Assembly (NCBI GenBank): GCA_017445525.1
Contig: JAFSTZ010000081.1
Location: 1 to 7,718, forward strand
Origin: Eubacterium sp.
GTDB lineage: Bacteria > Bacillota > Clostridia > Lachnospirales > Lachnospiraceae
Reading direction: 5' to 3'
DNA length: 7,718 bases
Shown here: positions 7,140-7,718 of the stretch, in pieces
Position numbering within the stretch: the first letter of the stretch is position 1
How the letters are laid out: each line of letters starts with the position of its first letter
The notes under the pieces: model-generated
What the model saw: the letters and a program-made list of their open reading frames with translations, nothing else
Told to the model about the DNA's origin: nothing
Database searches by the model: none
Program-made: the position numbers and the translations under genes

Positions 7140-7168
7140 TTGACAAATCACGGTCTTAAATATAGAAT
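7140..7168 (+). promoter_or_regulatory. Near-consensus promoter for the leader RNA and DUF1858 gene
   Basis: TTGACA (7140-7145) is a perfect -35 box and TAGAAT (7163-7168) a five-of-six -10 box, with the ideal 17-base spacing. It begins 13 bases after the kinase stop codon. Transcription would start near 7175, giving a leader of about 127 bases before the next gene. Confidence 0.75.
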
Positions 7169-7175
7169 ACAAGAG

Positions 7176-7301
7176 TAAATGTGGGTTGCAGGAAATGGAG
7201 GGATACTCAAAAGGGTATCGAGGATAATTAAGAGGTTTTATGAAAGGGCAGTCACTAGATTTCCTGCTTGCCCTATCTTTTTATAGGAATGGTGGATTAA
7301 A
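7176..7301 (+). promoter_or_regulatory. Structured 5' leader with competing helices, candidate riboswitch or attenuator
   Basis: Three pairings are visible. GCAGGAAAT (7188-7196) is a perfect 9-bp complement of ATTTCCTGC (7259-7267). Inside that long helix, GATACTC (7202-7208) pairs with GGGTATC (7213-7219) around an AAAA loop, with one G-U pair. AGGGCA (7245-7250) pairs with TGCCCT (7269-7274) just before a T-run, as in a terminator. The 9-bp helix and the terminator stem cross each other, so they either exclude one another or form a pseudoknot. Further along, CCTAT (7272-7276) can pair with ATAGG (7283-7287), next to the ribosome binding site GGTGG (7291-7295). I compared the sequence with the riboswitch consensus patterns I remember (c-di-GMP, cobalamin, fluoride, guanidine, preQ1, SAM, glycine, ZTP) and recognised none. 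The ligand, if any, is unknown. Confidence 0.5.
7245..7282 (+). terminator. Terminator-like hairpin inside the leader of the DUF1858 gene
   Basis: AGGGCA (7245-7250) and TGCCCT (7269-7274) form a perfect 6-bp stem with an 18-base loop, followed by ATC and TTTTT (7278-7282). The stem is short and the loop large, so termination may be partial. It could end the kinase transcript and also attenuate transcripts starting near 7175. Only 19 bases separate it from the next ATG, so no promoter fits after it and the downstream gene must be read through it. Confidence 0.5.
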
Positions 7302-7538
7302 ATGGAAGAGAAAGAAATCAAACAATATGCTACACCTGATATAGGGATCAATGAACTGCTGCAGGCTCATCCTGATGCATTTATAGCGCTTTTGGAGTGT
7401 GGGATGGGATGTGTCAGTTGCCCGTCGGCAGCGCTGGAGACTCTGGCCGAGGCATGTGTGGTTCATGGTCTGGATGTGGACGATGTATGTGACTACGTGA
7501 ACAAGTCGATTGCGGAGAAGGAGAGCGAGAAAGCGTGA
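7302..7538 (+). CDS. DUF1858-type small protein with a CxxC redox motif
   Basis: The 78-residue soluble protein matches the DUF1858 / hybrid-cluster-protein-associated redox disulfide family in length and in its core: CGMGCVSCPSAALETLAEAC at 33-52, then VHGLDVDDVCDYVN. Cys33, Cys37 and Cys40 are the conserved cysteines, with Cys37-Val-Ser-Cys40 forming the CxxC; Cys52 and Cys63 are additional. Members often sit near or are fused to hybrid-cluster proteins, ScdA-like domains or thiol oxidoreductases, and a thiol-redox or metal-binding role is assumed, though none has been shown here. The ribosome binding site is GGTGG at 7291-7295, six bases before the ATG, weaker than the AGGAGG sites of its neighbours. 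Promoter and structured leader lie upstream, and the next gene starts 45 bases downstream, so the two are likely co-transcribed. Confidence 0.85.
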   Translation: MEEKEIKQYATPDIGINELLQAHPDAFIALLECGMGCVSCPSAALETLAEACVVHGLDVDDVCDYVNKSIAEKESEKA

Positions 7539-7561
7539 GTCGGTCCGTCAGGCCTCACGCT
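7532..7561 (+). other. Stem-loop spanning the DUF1858 stop codon
   Basis: AGCGTGAG (7532-7539) pairs perfectly over 8 bp with CTCACGCT (7554-7561), leaving a 14-base loop. The TGA stop codon (7536-7538) is inside the left arm. No T-run follows, so it is not an intrinsic terminator. It may stabilise the upstream message or be an mRNA processing site within the operon. Confidence 0.55.
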
Positions 7562-7583
7562 AAAGTAAGATAGGAGGGACAGT

Positions 7584-7718
7584 ATGAATAAGCGTGTAAT
7601 GTATCACAAAAAAACAGGCGCACCTATACAGCTTATCGCCCAGGCGAATGCAGTCCCGGGTTATGAAGAGGTTATCTGCTATCAGGAGCTGGAAGCACCG
7701 TATGAGTACTATGTTATG
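7584..7718 (+). CDS. DUF1653-like protein, 5' part only
   Basis: Forty-five codons are visible before the window ends, with no stop. A strong ribosome binding site, AGGAGG at 7572-7577, lies six bases before the ATG. The sequence starts MNKRVMYHKKTGAPIQLIAQ and continues with EEVICYQELEAPYEYYVM. This resembles the DUF1653 pattern of an early basic Tyr-His-Lys segment, a strand ending in Ala, and a V-x-YQxL motif before a late aromatic strand. The family is small, soluble and of unknown function. It follows the DUF1858 gene by 45 bases and is probably in the same operon. The family call rests on a short stretch and is moderate. Confidence 0.6.
   Translation, partial: MNKRVMYHKKTGAPIQLIAQANAVPGYEEVICYQELEAPYEYYVM

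Noticed and set aside
7197..7268. Possible tRNA in the leader, because it begins like a tRNA-Ser or tRNA-Leu (GGAGGGATACTC)
   Set aside because: There is no TTCRANT T-loop, no anticodon arm and no 7-bp acceptor pairing with the right spacing. The pairing found is that of a regulatory leader instead.
1..7718. CRISPR arrays, insertion sequences, phage attachment sites or origins
   Set aside because: No regularly spaced repeats, transposase or integrase genes, or long terminal inverted repeats were seen.

Overview
The window looks like a chromosomal segment from a Gram-positive, low-to-mid GC member of the Clostridia, most likely Lachnospiraceae (Butyrivibrio/Roseburia/Coprococcus-like). This rests on Gram-positive secretion signals, AGGAGG-type ribosome binding sites, sigma-A-type promoters, a transglutaminase/LRR_5 surface protein with a lysine-rich tail, an SH3b-NlpC/P60 wall hydrolase, a membrane-free hybrid histidine kinase and a stand-alone DUF1858 protein. 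The family assignment is inference; no marker gene is present.

Layout. Positions 5-1543 (+) encode an exported transglutaminase-like protein with leucine-rich repeats. Convergent to it, 1607-2818 (-) encodes an exported protein with an Ig-like domain fused to a complete prephenate dehydratase and ACT region. A 305-bp divergent intergenic region holds two back-to-back near-consensus promoters. The right-hand one drives 3124-4599 (+), an SH3b-SH3b-glycine-rich linker-NlpC/P60 peptidoglycan hydrolase, and carries a WalR-like box just downstream of its start point. That gene ends at a strong intrinsic terminator (4611-4641). Next is a cytosolic PAS-HisKA-HATPase-REC hybrid kinase (4740-7127 +, start moved to the ATG with a good ribosome binding site). 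Thirteen bases after its stop lies a near-consensus promoter and a roughly 125-nt leader with mutually exclusive RNA structures. The leader precedes a small cysteine-motif protein (DUF1858 type, 7302-7538 +) and the start of a DUF1653-like gene that runs off the window (7584-7718 +).

How the genes relate. The first three genes are all exported and concern the cell surface, but each appears to have its own transcription unit. The kinase stands alone with no linked response regulator or output gene. The last two genes form a probable short operon controlled by the leader RNA.

The points most worth a second look are: (1) an exported P-protein-type prephenate dehydratase that keeps the catalytic residues but has altered phenylalanine-binding motifs; (2) the leader RNA before the DUF1858 gene, which has the arrangement of a riboswitch or attenuator and matches no class I recognise; (3) the WalR-like box in the 5' region of the wall hydrolase gene.
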